Source: Acanthornis magna
Lineage: Eukaryota; Chordata; Aves; Passeriformes; Acanthizidae
Assembly (NCBI GenBank): GCA_036785705.1
Contig: JAWUZG010000015.1
Coordinates: 4,727,001 to 4,791,000 of the forward strand
Direction: 5' to 3'
DNA length: 64,000 bases
The translations under genes and the position numbers were made by a program. Below the pieces are notes generated by a model, which was not told the DNA's origin, did no database searches, and worked only from the letters and a program-made list of their open reading frames with translations. This document shows, one piece after another, positions 27,191-38,900 of the stretch; position 1 is the first letter of the stretch, and each line of letters begins with the position of its first letter.

Positions 27191-30093
27191 ACGCTGTGTG
27201 TTTCTCCCACAGCCCGGGCACGGCTGAACAGCCCCTTATCCCACGGTTGGGCTCCTCGGCCGCGCTGATGGCCATGGATTCAGCCGTGCGGATAGGAATA
27301 GCCAGCAGGAATTGCTCAGGCTCCATCCCCACACCTACTAAGCCATTTAAAAATTCCAACTTGAGCTTTTTTGCCTCGTTCTTTGACGGAATCTTTCATT
27401 GTGCTTTATTTTTACCCCAAGAAGAAGATAATATATATTACTTGACCTGTTCCCATTACTTCGTCCTATGCTAATTATTTATATAGTGCCAGATGTTGAA
27501 GATGTCAGCTGGGAAACACAGCACAGCAAGAAGAAAGGTTGGAGCCTGTCCTGGCTGGTGCATGGCCCTGATCCTGGAAATGCATTGATTATTTATCACA
27601 GAGCCTGGTCTTGAGCTGTGGGGAACAGCCACATCTTCTTCAGTGTTGTCACTGAGCAAAGCAGGAGCTGCAGCCCCAAGGAGCCCCTGGCTGGTTCCAT
27701 GGGGAGAGGAGGAATCTTCCCACTCCTCCAGCTTATTCATTGGGTATTCGACCACGTGAATAAACTGGAGAGGTCAAAGGCAGCTTCCTCTCAGGGTCTG
27801 ACATAGGAATATTGATCTTTAAATGCAGTTTAAGAAGAGCTGCTTTAAGTATGGCCGTGGTAGGGTGGTCTGAGGAAGAAGGCAGTTGACAACCTGTGGA
27901 GAAGAGATGTTATCCAAGGAATAGGTGGTGAAACTGAGTTTCTTGGGATCAGGGAGGAAGGCTCCATCATCCAGGACCTGTTGGCGAGGCAGAGGCTTTG
28001 GGCATTGTGTGAACCACTGGAGTTTTTAAAACGAGGAATTTTGCTGAGAGTTTGGCTCCATTGATGGCAGGAAAACCAATGGTCTGAGTGTGGATTGCCT
28101 GTACAATCAAGGACACTGCTGTAATTAGTTGGAGCGCAATGCCAGGTCTCCCCTGAGCATATTTCGGGGGATACTGCTTCAAATGGTGGTGGCAGCTGCT
28201 GCCAGCTTGCGAGAGAGCTCTTGGTGCTAGTCATGTCACCTGGAGGATTTGTTAGAGAATTATAATGTCCTCAAGGGAGGTGAGCTAGAAAAGGGGAAAG
28301 GAGGGGAGTGTTGTGGAAGATGAGGACAGAGATTTTTTGTTTTCATTGTATCTGTTTGCTTTTCTGGTTTATCTGTGTGTTGTGTTTCAGGTGTGTGAAT
28401 CGGAATTATCAGCAGGAGTTTGTCCTGAGAAAACTCCAGGTGAGGAATGAAGGAACATCCCTTCCTGCTGTGTTTGAGGACAGGGATGGGCAACAATAAT
28501 GTTTTCAAAAAATACCCAGATGAGATAAATGCAAATCAGAGGTGATTCTGTTTCTTGCCTAGGAACTGCTGCCTTAGTGGGTTGGGAGAGAGGTGGTTTT
28601 AAAAGGCAAAAGCAATTGGGGATGAGCTACATACATGCAGGCTTTGTTCACAACGTTGTGCAACCTTTGGGACTGGCTGAGCCTGCATGGGCCAACATGT
28701 GTTCTGGCTTCATGTACAGGTCCCACACAGCCCTTGCTGACTGAGTTTTAATTTTCTTTCGCTGAAGTACAGACCTGGACAGGACCTCAAGAGGTCACCT
28801 GTTCTTATCTTCTGGTTCAAAGGCAGAATTATTTATACCCACACCCCATCCCAGGCCATTGCTTATCTGGTCTGCTCTTCTGAGCCACAGTAGCAGGGAT
28901 TCCACAGTCTCTCTGTTCCAGTGGCTGGCAGCCTGTGCTGTTGGAAATGTTTTCCTGTCTTAAAATTCAAAATAACATTCTATACTTCAGCTGAATGAAA
29001 ACAAAATAATTATTTCTTGTAATTTATATACCGCTGTTTTTAGTTTGTCACCAAGTGATATTTGCCTCAACGTAATGGCATTGAGTTGTTGATTCTCAAA
29101 TTTATTAGCTATAACATTGCTGGAATTATATGCCAAGTTTACCATCCTTCGGGACTGGGACACATCTGCAGGTTGTAACAATCCCCTCCAAGCCTGAGAA
29201 ATGCAGAGTCTGCTTTGGAGATAATTTCTAAGAGGCAAACTCAGCATACAAACTCAGGTGACACACAAGCTTTAGTGATACAGAGAATTGAAACTGTTAG
29301 TGAGCAGTGCTGATCCAGGGAATGCACACCGGGATCATCCAGGTCAGGAAAACCGAGTAGGGCAGTAATCACAGCTGAGTGTGATGGCATCTCAGACTAA
29401 TTGGATTTCCCTTTGGGGACTTTCTGAGGCATACTCCAGCAATTCTGGCAGGAGAGTTCTCCCTCGTTGTAAAAAGCCATTAGTCATTCATAGAATGAAT
29501 TGACAACTCCATTAGCAAAAGATGAAGGCAGGAAGAAAGGATGGTCTCATGGTTGAGAGTCTTGGGACCCAGGAGATCAATATTTAACTCTGCCACAAAC
29601 TACCTGTGTGACTGTTTTAAGGTTCATAGGGCTTAGTGTAACCAGCCACTAAAGCCACACTTAAATTTATACACATAACTCGTTCCTCTGTCTTCAACAG
29701 CTCTGCTTCTGTGTGGTTTAAGTAGTTGGGTTTGTACAGCATCTAAAACAACAAGGCTGCGACCACATAGACAATATAAGTAAAAATAAATAGTAATCAC
29801 CTTGCATGCATGATCAACTTCAGGAATAAATGTATCCTTGCTTATTATGCTTTCCCCTTATTGTTTCATGAATATGGTTCATATTTTGTTTGTCTGCTCC
29901 TCACCCACAAATAGCCTAATACCAACAGTTGAGGACTATTTTTGTAGGCAGGTGACAGAAGATAAACATCCAAATTAAACACAGCTTTCATTTTCCATTT
30001 TGTTATTTCTGGGAGTCTGTCATTTTTGTATAACAGAAAGCGAATGCCAGAAAGGATGATGCAAAAAATTGCTCTGTATTTTCCCCCTTGCAG
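26975..30093 (+). other. MANBAL: MANBAL intron 1
   Basis: A 5'-UTR intron of about 3.1 kb from donor GTGAGC to acceptor TTGCAG at 30,093. It is GC-rich at the start and AT-rich later. A candidate extra noncoding exon lies at 28,391-28,439. No transposable element is clear. Confidence 0.6.
28391..28439 (+). other. MANBAL: Candidate MANBAL noncoding exon
   Basis: A 49-nt segment preceded by a pyrimidine-rich tract and TGTTTCAG and followed by a good donor, CAG|GTGAGG. No coding function is inferred. It would be an optional 5'-UTR exon; only transcripts can decide. Confidence 0.35.
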
Positions 30094-30138
30094 TAGCCAG
30101 TCTTCTTGAGAGCAGCAGAGGAGAAGGGCACACTGACA

Positions 30139-30288
30139 ATGGCTGCAGAGTTGGATTTCTCCCCACCCGAAATCCCTGAGCCCACGTTCATGGAGAATGT
30201 GCTACGCTACGGACTCTTCTTTGGAGCCATTTTTCAGCTGATCTGTGTGCTCGCCATAATCCTGCCTGTGTCAAAGTCCCACAAGACA
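30139..30288 (+). CDS. MANBAL: MANBAL first coding exon
   Basis: The exon begins at 30,094 after CCCTTGCAG with 45 nt of 5' UTR; ATG at 30,139 is the first ATG of the frame (the codons before it contain only a TTG at 30,106). It encodes [20 protein letters not shown] and then the membrane helix [20 protein letters not shown], ending SKSHKT before GTGAGT in phase 0. Confidence 0.96.
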
Positions 30289-32849
30289 GTGAGTAGTGCT
30301 CTTTAATATTGATACAGATGGGCAGAGACAGAAAAAACAGGATGGGAGGGAATATTGAGTAGCTAATGGAGACACAGCTGCCCCTGGGAGACTGATGACA
30401 GTTTCATTGTTCGTTCTCTTTCCTTCCCTCTGACTTTCCCACCTCCAGCTTTTGTCTTGTGATTTACTGCCAGATAGGAAAGTCAGGAACAAATACCTGA
30501 GCCAGGATCTCCCTGAATATGAGTGAAAAAAGCAACCAGAAGCACTGACAAGGTGCTAAATGCATGTGCTGTTCCTGGCTGCAAGAGAAGGCTTTGTCCC
30601 AACCCATGTTGTCATCCTGCTGCTGATTTGCTTCATTAATTGCCAGGCAGGGCAACCCCTTTGCAGGACCTGCAGGACCTTCCTGAAAGGCGGGCTCTGG
30701 GCTCTTGTTTGTGGCATTTTTGGAAGCAAGATGCAGGTGAAATTTCTGCTATATCCTAAAGGTGAGGAAAGCAGTTTTCAGGACTGACATCCTATCTGAA
30801 TCCCAAGGGTTCTTTCATGCAGTTGGCATAGGAGAAGGTGAAAAGGAATGGTTGATGTGAGCTTCTTGCTCCTCTAGAATGAGAGGTATCCTGCATCTGC
30901 CTGGCTTTTTTCATAAAAGAGAAAAGTGTCCTTGGTGCTGGGGACAGGTATTTCAGTGCTGGTGATCTGGCTGATTGGCGCTTTGATATAGATGTTGTCT
31001 GAAGGCATATTGTATATTTTCAGTAACAACTCAGCATGAGGAGTTTTGATTTCAGACTCTTTATTGCTGTGTTTCCTCCCTCCTGTGCAGAGGAAGCATC
31101 CTAGCCATGGAAATTTTCAGCCTATTGGGGGAAGGGAATGTCTCAGGATGAGGTACAGAGTGAAGGATAAAGTTCATGACCCAATTTTTCCACCTTTAAC
31201 TGCTGGTGTGATGTGATGCTGTCCTGCCATGGGTCATGCTCCCTCCTGCTTGTCCTGCCACAGGAGCTGCAGCTCCCAGCAAGGAAGTGAACAGGAGTTG
31301 CTGGACACAATATGGTGGCATTGCAAGTCTTAGAATCTTAGACCTATTAAGGTTGGAAAAGACCTCCAAGACCATCGAATCCCACATTTGCACTGTTGTT
31401 CTGCAGCTGCCTGCACCCATCCATCAGAGTCCATCTGTCACCCAATAAATTTTTGAGAAATACCAAGTAACCAAGCATTCTTGAAAGCTGAAGAGAGTGA
31501 GAGCTTTGGTTTGGAGAGGGAAACTGGAGACCAGCCTCCGATTAAAATGATGAAGCTCAAGGACCTCCCACTTTTTATATATGGAGCCTTGATGTTTGCA
31601 TACTCTAGTTTTTATTTTCTCCATATTTTCTCCATATATAAACTGTCCTCTTGATGTGCTGTCCATATGACTGGTTTACAGGGCCATAAACACCAGTCTA
31701 CCCCTCCAAATCTTGGGAATGATGCTTGAGTCTGGGTAGGATACTGAGGAGCTTCTCTGTCTTGGAGGCCTCAGGCTTTGAAGTCTGCCTTGGTTTGGAC
31801 ATTAGAAGGCAGCAGTGTTCACGTTATGGCAGCAGCGCTCTGCATCCCTGAGTAATAACCAGCTCCCTGGAGCCTGCCAGCTCCCTGTGCACTGATCACA
31901 GCCTTTGGAAAGCCAGCCAAGTCTCCTTCCTCGCAAAGCCACACAGATGTGAGATGTAATAGCCCAGTAACTTGAGAGACGTTTGAACCAAGCTCTTTGA
32001 TTAAAAGGATACTGTCAGATGCTGCCTCCCCCTCCATTATCTGGAGCGCTGGCTTGGAAGCTCGAAACTCGCACGTCTTGCTCAGCCATTTTTTGTGTGT
32101 CCTTTTCCAGTTGGCACACTCAGGCTGAGAGAACCCAAGATGCTAAAGCAATATTTATACTCAAATGCATTTAATGAAAGGAGGCAATCTGCATGTGTGT
32201 GCTTTCTCAGAGGAGACTGGCGCTGTTCCCTTGTGTTTTCACAGGATAACTAGACTTTATTTCCCATGGTTGCAATATTATCTCTCATCTTCTCTGAGGG
32301 AGACAAGCGACCTAGCTAAGTGTTTTGTTCATCCAGGTGAAGAAAGCTTTGCCTGCAATTCCTTCCCTGGATTTTGGGCTTGGTTTAGCAGCTCTGAACT
32401 TTATATTGTTACTGCTGCTTTGGGGAATATTTTTTGTCTTGCACATGATAGTGATTAATGTTTGGCAGAAAGGCCTGCTGACTGTTTCCATGCCCCCTGG
32501 TGATTATATGTTATCTTTTCCTAATTCAAATAGTTTTCATTTAGTGTTGATTTTCTTCTTGCCTTCAAAGTTTTTCTTCTCCAAAGCCTGTTTTAGATAC
32601 TTAAGCTTTTCATGGCATGTCTGGTAACAAGCTGTTTCTGTGCAGGAACTCATGCTCATCAAAAGGCACATGCAGAAGGAGCAGAGATGATGCTCCTCTA
32701 GTCTCATTAAATGTGGCCTCAGTTTGACATCAATGTGTTCTAGCAGAGATACCCAGCACTTGTTTCCTCTGGCTTACACTCAAATCCCCAAAGCAACCTG
32801 TCAGCAAATGGTAAAAAAATAGTCACTGACTGTTTCTTGATTCTTGTAG
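30289..32849 (+). other. MANBAL: MANBAL intron 2
   Basis: A 2.6-kb intron from GTGAGT to TTCTTGTAG. It contains a short antisense CR1 tail near 31,326-31,390 and otherwise nothing recognised. Confidence 0.75.
31326..31390 (-). mobile_element. CR1 LINE tail fragment, antisense
   Basis: The plus strand reads AGAATCTTAGACCTATTAAG then GTTGGAAAAGACCTCCAAGA and CCATCGAATCC, which is the reverse complement of a CR1 3' end. Only about 65 bp are recognisable. Confidence 0.75.
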
Positions 32850-32957
32850 GACTCGGACAGTTTTGAGCCTAAGAATTCAGAGACGCTGAAGAAGCCAAAA
32901 GCAAGTGCTCCACAGATAAGCAAGAAACCCAAGAAGGAAACCAAAAAGAAACGATAG
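32850..32957 (+). CDS. MANBAL: MANBAL terminal coding exon
   Basis: After TTCTTGTAG the exon opens in phase 0 and encodes DSDSFEPKNSETLKKPKASA then PQISKKPKKETKKKR and TAG at 32,955-32,957. The very basic KKPKKETKKKR end is diagnostic of MANBAL. Confidence 0.95.
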   Translation, partial: DSDSFEPKNSETLKKPKASAPQISKKPKKETKKKR

Positions 32958-35900
32958 AGGTGTGACTGATGAGCCTCCAAAGGCCAAATAACCATATAAT
33001 CATGCTTCCTCAGAGACAACATCAAAGGCAACTAACTCTGTGAATGGTTTTCTGGCATCGCCATGTTTTACTTTTCAGGGGCAAGGGAGAAGAAACTGAG
33101 AAGAGTGGTTGGGGTTCTTCCATAGATTTCTTACAAGCAAAGAGAATTTCACATATCCAGGACTTCATTGACATGATTAATGTGTCAGTCACCATTAAAA
33201 TTACTTCTTCCAGTTCTGATGGGTAGAGAGGGCTGTTGTCCAGGCTCCTCCATGCTGCCTGGGATTTGTAGTAAAGTCCCTGTGGAAAGTGGGGCATGGA
33301 TTTGCTTCTTTGGATACCAGTTTGTGTTGTGTTTTTTGAAGGCAGAGGGATCAAATGGATCAAGAATACCACACTACACAGCTTTGTATTCATCTCTGTT
33401 GTCATCTAGTCTGAAATACATAGCTGCATTTTATGGCTTAATCATAATGCCTTTGTCATATTCTTTAATTCTTTAGGTAATAACTCACCAGATTCCAGAC
33501 TACTGGAGATGAAAGCTTTCATTTCCCCAGCGTCGCGGCCTCTTGTTCCCCACCCATGCACTCTTCCTTTCTATTCCCACCTTTGAAAGCAGGTACATTT
33601 TAAGGAACTGAGGCTGTGGTGGGGATTGGGATGACTGCAAGAATCAGGAAGCAATTTGATTCTGGAAGGTGCACAATGCCTGTGCTAGTGGAGCTGTTCT
33701 TGGAAACTTGGGAAGGCCAGGCACTGCATTTGGAGAAGAGTTGCTGAGGTGGGAGTCAGGGAATGGTGCATTGGTGGTGTATCAGGCAGCACTGCCTCGC
33801 AGTGCCATGGATAAACCCTGCTGCCAGCTGGCTGATCCCTGACCATGGGCCATCTTTCAACACAGCTGGGGTTCATTGCACTTGCAAATTCCCTCCCAGC
33901 CTTCCCTGCCACAGTCTGCTCCATCTCCTCTGGCTGAATTCTTCCTGAGGGTAAATACGTTCTCAGCCCGAGGAGATGTGGTATTTTAAGATCCAAGGGG
34001 TGGCAGGCTGGCTGTGTATCATGCCTGTATGGCAGGAGACACAGACACTGTTCCTTCAGGCTCTGGCTCTCCAGGCCCAGGGACAATCCAGTATTGGATT
34101 TAAATATGGCTAGACAGGACTGGAAGGAGATAGGTGGTGATGTAGCCATGGAGTCTCTGCAGGGCAGCTCGAGCTTCCTGATGCCAGCTCAGATCTTGGT
34201 TTGTTTGATCAGGAATGAGTCAATGGGAGGAGAACCTGCTCTCTGAGGCGCACCCAGGGCTCAGAGTGGCTTTGAAGGAAGGGTTCTCTCTGGCAGGGCT
34301 GCAAGTCTGTGATCCTCTTTGCATACACAGAGTCCCATCCTCGAGTCACAAATGCCTTGTGAGCCCAGGTGTGTGTTCTTTAACAGGAGGTGAACAACAC
34401 ATTTACAGAGACCATCAGTGCTGAGAACAGCCACGTTCTCAGCTCACTCTTGCTTTTGGTGGGGGTGACAGATGGATCCCAGTACCAGTGTGACTGACTT
34501 GCCTGCTCCAGGCTCTCTGCCTCCCTTAGCCAGAATGCTGACACCAAGGTGCACTTCTTAAAATCCAGCTTGGAGTTCTGCTTCGAATTCTGCTTTTTTT
34601 AAGGTTTTTGTTTTTTTTTTGAGGTACATGAAGGCAATACCAGGAGGACAGAACAAAGCATAGGAGACGCAAGCACTCTAAAATTGCCTTAAGTTCTTCA
34701 GTACAAAGAAATACTACAAAAAGTTCCCACGCAAATAACAAAGAACAGTGTTGTGCCGTGGGTTTCCGTGATGGACCTGTGCTCTGTCTCTGATCCACAG
34801 GGCAAAGAAAAGCCCTGAGTATGTACTGCAGATCACTCTTTCCATTTTAATACATGAGGATGGTTTTATGTAAATTCCAGCTTTCTACAGGTTACCTAAA
34901 GCAGGGGGTAAATGCTTTAATGGAATCACAGCACACACTTTATCCAAAATACAGAGTCACTTCTACAGCTCAGAACCAGTTAGCAGTGGGCACTGTGTGG
35001 CTGTTACCTGAAATAGCAGCTACTACATCAATGTCTGCTTCCACCTATTTGCAGGCTGGCTCACTCATTGCTCAGTAGAAATCATGGATGTTGGGGTTTG
35101 GTTTTGTTGGGGGGAAGAGGGATGAAGATAAATTCCCCAGTCTGTTCCTGACAGCTTTATAGGGATTTGAATGCTCTTGTTTGCTGAACTTAGAGTATGT
35201 AGAGATTACCAATAACCCATGTATATTAGTTTCTCTTGAAATGTGTAATAAATGCTATCAGAATCTTTGTTTAAAAAGAAATCTGTGTTTAAAGTCGTGC
35301 TGCCTATTCCCTCACACACACAGTAAAAGCTGCCAGAACTCCCAGACTATAGGAGTACAGAGACATAAATAACCTATTCATTAAAATGATCCATTAAGGG
35401 AAATCCTTTCAGATCCGTTAATCTGTGAGAAATTGGTTACTTAATACTGTCAGGCATGTGTGCATCTGTATCTGTGTCTGACTTGGAAGTGGCAAACTAT
35501 CTCCCAACACAGCTTCACCTTCCTGGAAGGAAGGAGGAAACCATCCAGTGACTAAATCAGTTTGCCTCCCATGAGAGGTTTTTGGCTCCAAGAGCCCCCA
35601 TGAAGGTAGCCATAATAAAGGCATCATTTGTTAATAATGCAAGCGGGGGATTAGATGGGGATTCAGTAGGCTGGTAGTAGGGATTTTCAGGAGCTCCCAG
35701 TGTGTTGCTGGAGCTCAGGTTTGCATGGCTGGAGCATGGGGCTGTCTGGTGGCTCTTCTTGGCTGCAGTGAGACTGGCATGGTAGCCGAGCTCTGGCAAG
35801 TGTTTGTTGGTTCTTGGTAGCCAAGCTCTGGCAAGTATCTGCTGGTTCTCTCACCAGAAAACCAAAACAGAGAAGGACTAGTGTGGCGACTCCTTTAATT

Positions 35901-38900
35901 CCCAAGCACTTTTCTCCAGGCTGTTTTGTAATTAACATCCCAAAGGGAGCTGAAGACCTCATAAAGTCAATTTTATTGAAGGGGAGGTTTTCAAAGGTCT
36001 GTCTCCAGGTACCTGCCAGTAGGCAGCACCTCTGCAGCCACACCTTGCTCTGCCACCCACAGCCAGGAGCTGGCTAAGGGCTGGATTTCCTCTGCCAATG
36101 TGTGTCACGGAGTTCCTGTCCCTCAGCAGGACATGCCTCAGCTCTGAAGAAACATGGCGGGGAGTTGGGGGTTCATTTCTCTGTTTTAGATCACGTTTAA
36201 GCAGCTCTGCCTCTCTGGCCACACTCATCTCCTGTGGCCTGGCTGTCCCCTGGAGCTGTCCCACGCTCACAATGCATCCTTGTGCTCCCCCAGTGCCAGC
36301 AGCACAATCCCTTGAGACGGGCTAATAAGTAGCTCGTGACTGGAGTTCCAGTTCACATAGTTCAATTAAATCCCTGTTAATCTTGTTCAGACCTAATTTA
36401 CTTTCATTCTCATACACATGCCTCTCTCTGCTTCAGAGAGATTCTGGTGAGGTTCCCTGCTGACAGGACTGAAGAGCCCGAGGCCATCAGCCCCATCAGA
36501 CACTGATGTTTGCAGAGCAGCCCCCTTGTCGAGTCAATAAGCTCAGATTATTTCCCAGCCTGTCATGAAGAATGAAAATACTCCTTCAGTGCATGGGTTT
36601 AGGGAGGGTTAGGCTATCTGGCAATGCTTGAGGAGATGATGAGGAAGATGTACAAGGGGAGGACCTGCTCAGTATCTCTGTTTCCCAGGGTACTGCTCAA
36701 CCATTCCCCTGTGCGTGTGTGTTAATTTTTGGACAGCTGGGAGCTGGGCTGCTGGACTTCTCTCCTGGGAGCTCTCTTCCACACTGATACTTCTTTCAGG
36801 CAGAAGTTGTGTTGTTCACAGCCTGTGGCCTGCAGGGATTGAGAAGACCGTATTGATTTAGTTGTTTGTTTATTAATCTCATGAGGCATCAGAGACTGAC
36901 TGCAGTGAGAAAATGAGATGATGAATGGAGAGTGCTGGAGTACAGAGCATTGCTTTGTATTTGATGATTATCTTGATTGCTGGCCTTGGCACTGGGAAGG
37001 GGTCTGACCCTCCTCTTCCTCGTGCAACCATGAGGGATGATTTGGCTGGGAAGCATTCCCTTTTTCCTGGCCACAGACGTGGGCTGTAATCAGTGTTTGC
37101 ATTCCTTCTGCAGTTGACAGTCACTGCAGGTCCAAGGTCCAGCTCTTCTCTGGCAGTTTGTGCCTTTTGAGCAGTGGTTTGTGGGGGTGTGTTCCGGCTT
37201 TTGGTACTAGGTCAGTGCGCAGTAGCTGTTCCAAATGTCTCTTGCTTGGGGCTGACAATTGCAGGGCAAGGAAATCGGCTTCCTGCCTCTCCCTTGAAAT
37301 TCAGCTGATTTTCCCATTCCATTATTATTCTTCCCAATTTGTGGCTTTTCTGTCACCATAAATCACTTCCATGCCCCCTCTTGTTGCTTCCAGCCTGTAG
37401 ACTCATGTCCACTGCAGTTGTTCTGTCCTTGCAGACAGTACCTGTGGGCATCACCTGCTGCTTTCAAGGACTAATACAAAGAAGGAACAGGTGGAGGAGC
37501 ATCCAGGATGGAGAAAGGTGTCCTCTTCTAATCTTCGGTAATGACTTTTTGAGCCAGCAGGTGTAACTGCTGGGGAAGGAGTTTTCCCTGCCTTGGGAGC
37601 CCCGGGTACACCCAGGCAGCTGTGCCAAGCACATCATCCCCCTGAGCTATGAGGAGCCAAACCATCACACACCACACATCCGAGCTTGTGATGAGTGAGT
37701 GCTGTGCTGCTGCATGTGCTCCCCACCACCTGCCCAGATCCTGCTCCTCACCAGCACATGCAAGACTTGTCTTGTGCAATCCCAAACCTCTCGCAGTGCT
37801 CGCTTCCCTCCTCGCAGCTTCCCTGCTTTCATTTACTGCCTGAAGGCCCTGGTGTGGCTTTGATGCTCCTTGCACCCTGCTTGCCACCCCTGGGAAACCG
37901 CAGTACAGGTGAGGACTCAGCGATGCAGAGCAGGGCTTGGAACACAGAGGCTGACAGGCTCCTCCATGGTTTCAGTCCAGCCTTTCTGGCTGTGGCTACA
38001 AGGTAAACCTGCTTTGGGGTCACATCTGCTCTGCTTTTAAAAACCTCTGTTGCCTGGTTAATGTCTCTGTGGTACTTGAAGAGCTCAGGTCCCCGGTGGG
38101 GGAGCTGTGGGTGGAAGGGTTGAAGGGCTCTCACTTCTCCCTATCTCCAGCTCCAGGCAAGGAGCTGTGTCCTTAGCACTGTGCTCTACAGGAAGCCCTA
38201 TTTGCAGAGCATTCCTTTTTTGTGCAACCTGCACTCTGGACATCTCCATGTTTCCCACCAGAGGCTGTCCCAGCCTCTGAGCTGCCACCTCGGTGTCAAG
38301 TTCAGCCAATCCCAGTGCATGGACTGGGGCCATGGAAGGCATCAGCAATGGCCTGAGACATCTCATATTTTGCCTAAGCTACAACCTAGGTGTCCCTGGC
38401 TCCAAGGCTTGTTCCTGCTGCTTTCCCTTTGGCTGCCGCTTCTGCAAAAGCCATCCCAGGCTTATAAATTCACCTTGCCACGAGCCAAAGTCCAGAGTAC
38501 GACAGGCACCGTTGAGCTCTCGCGGCTCCAGGAATCAGCTCCAGACGTTTCCTGCTGTTATTTGTGCCTCAACCCTGGCAGCACTGGCAGGAGCCATGCC
38601 GGAGCTGTGCACTGGTGTGGAGCTTGTGGGGGTCACATCCCTCTCTCTTGTCCATCTCTGGGTGAGCCCACGTTGTAGCTAAAGGGCCAGGCTGTGGCTG
38701 CTGGGGTCTGTGCAGGAGAGGGTCCTCATGGCCTTGGCTCCCACGGAGCAGCTGCTTGTGGCGCTGTGGTGGCTCCTTTGGTGGCCGAAGCAGATGTCCC
38801 CAGTGTCAGGCTTGGGCAGGAGGAGCAGATTTTGAGAGAAGCCGCAAGCAGTCCTCATCCCTACCTCCCCCTCACTTAACTCGCTTTAAACTGAGCACGG

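Larger units (their letters stand above)
26740..32957 (+). other. MANBAL: MANBAL gene
   Basis: MANBAL (mannosidase beta like, UPF0239 family) is a small single-pass membrane protein of unknown biochemical role; it has no mannosidase domain, the name coming from gene position or history. Two coding exons (50 + 35 codons) encode 85 residues, the same length as the human protein as I recall. The protein has an acidic proline-rich N-terminus ([10 protein letters not shown]), a hydrophobic helix at about 22-43 and a lysine-rich tail ending KKETKKKR. Transcription starts in a CpG island at about 26,700-27,200 with a noncoding first exon; another noncoding exon may exist at 28,391. The gene lies head-to-head with GHRH and upstream of SRC, as in mammals. 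Confidence 0.93.

Noticed and set aside
26830..27474. 214-codon plus-strand ORF through the MANBAL promoter
   Set aside because: It starts in the tandem repeat and runs through the CpG island and intron; the translated repeat (LPGRLLGPG) shows it is an artefact.
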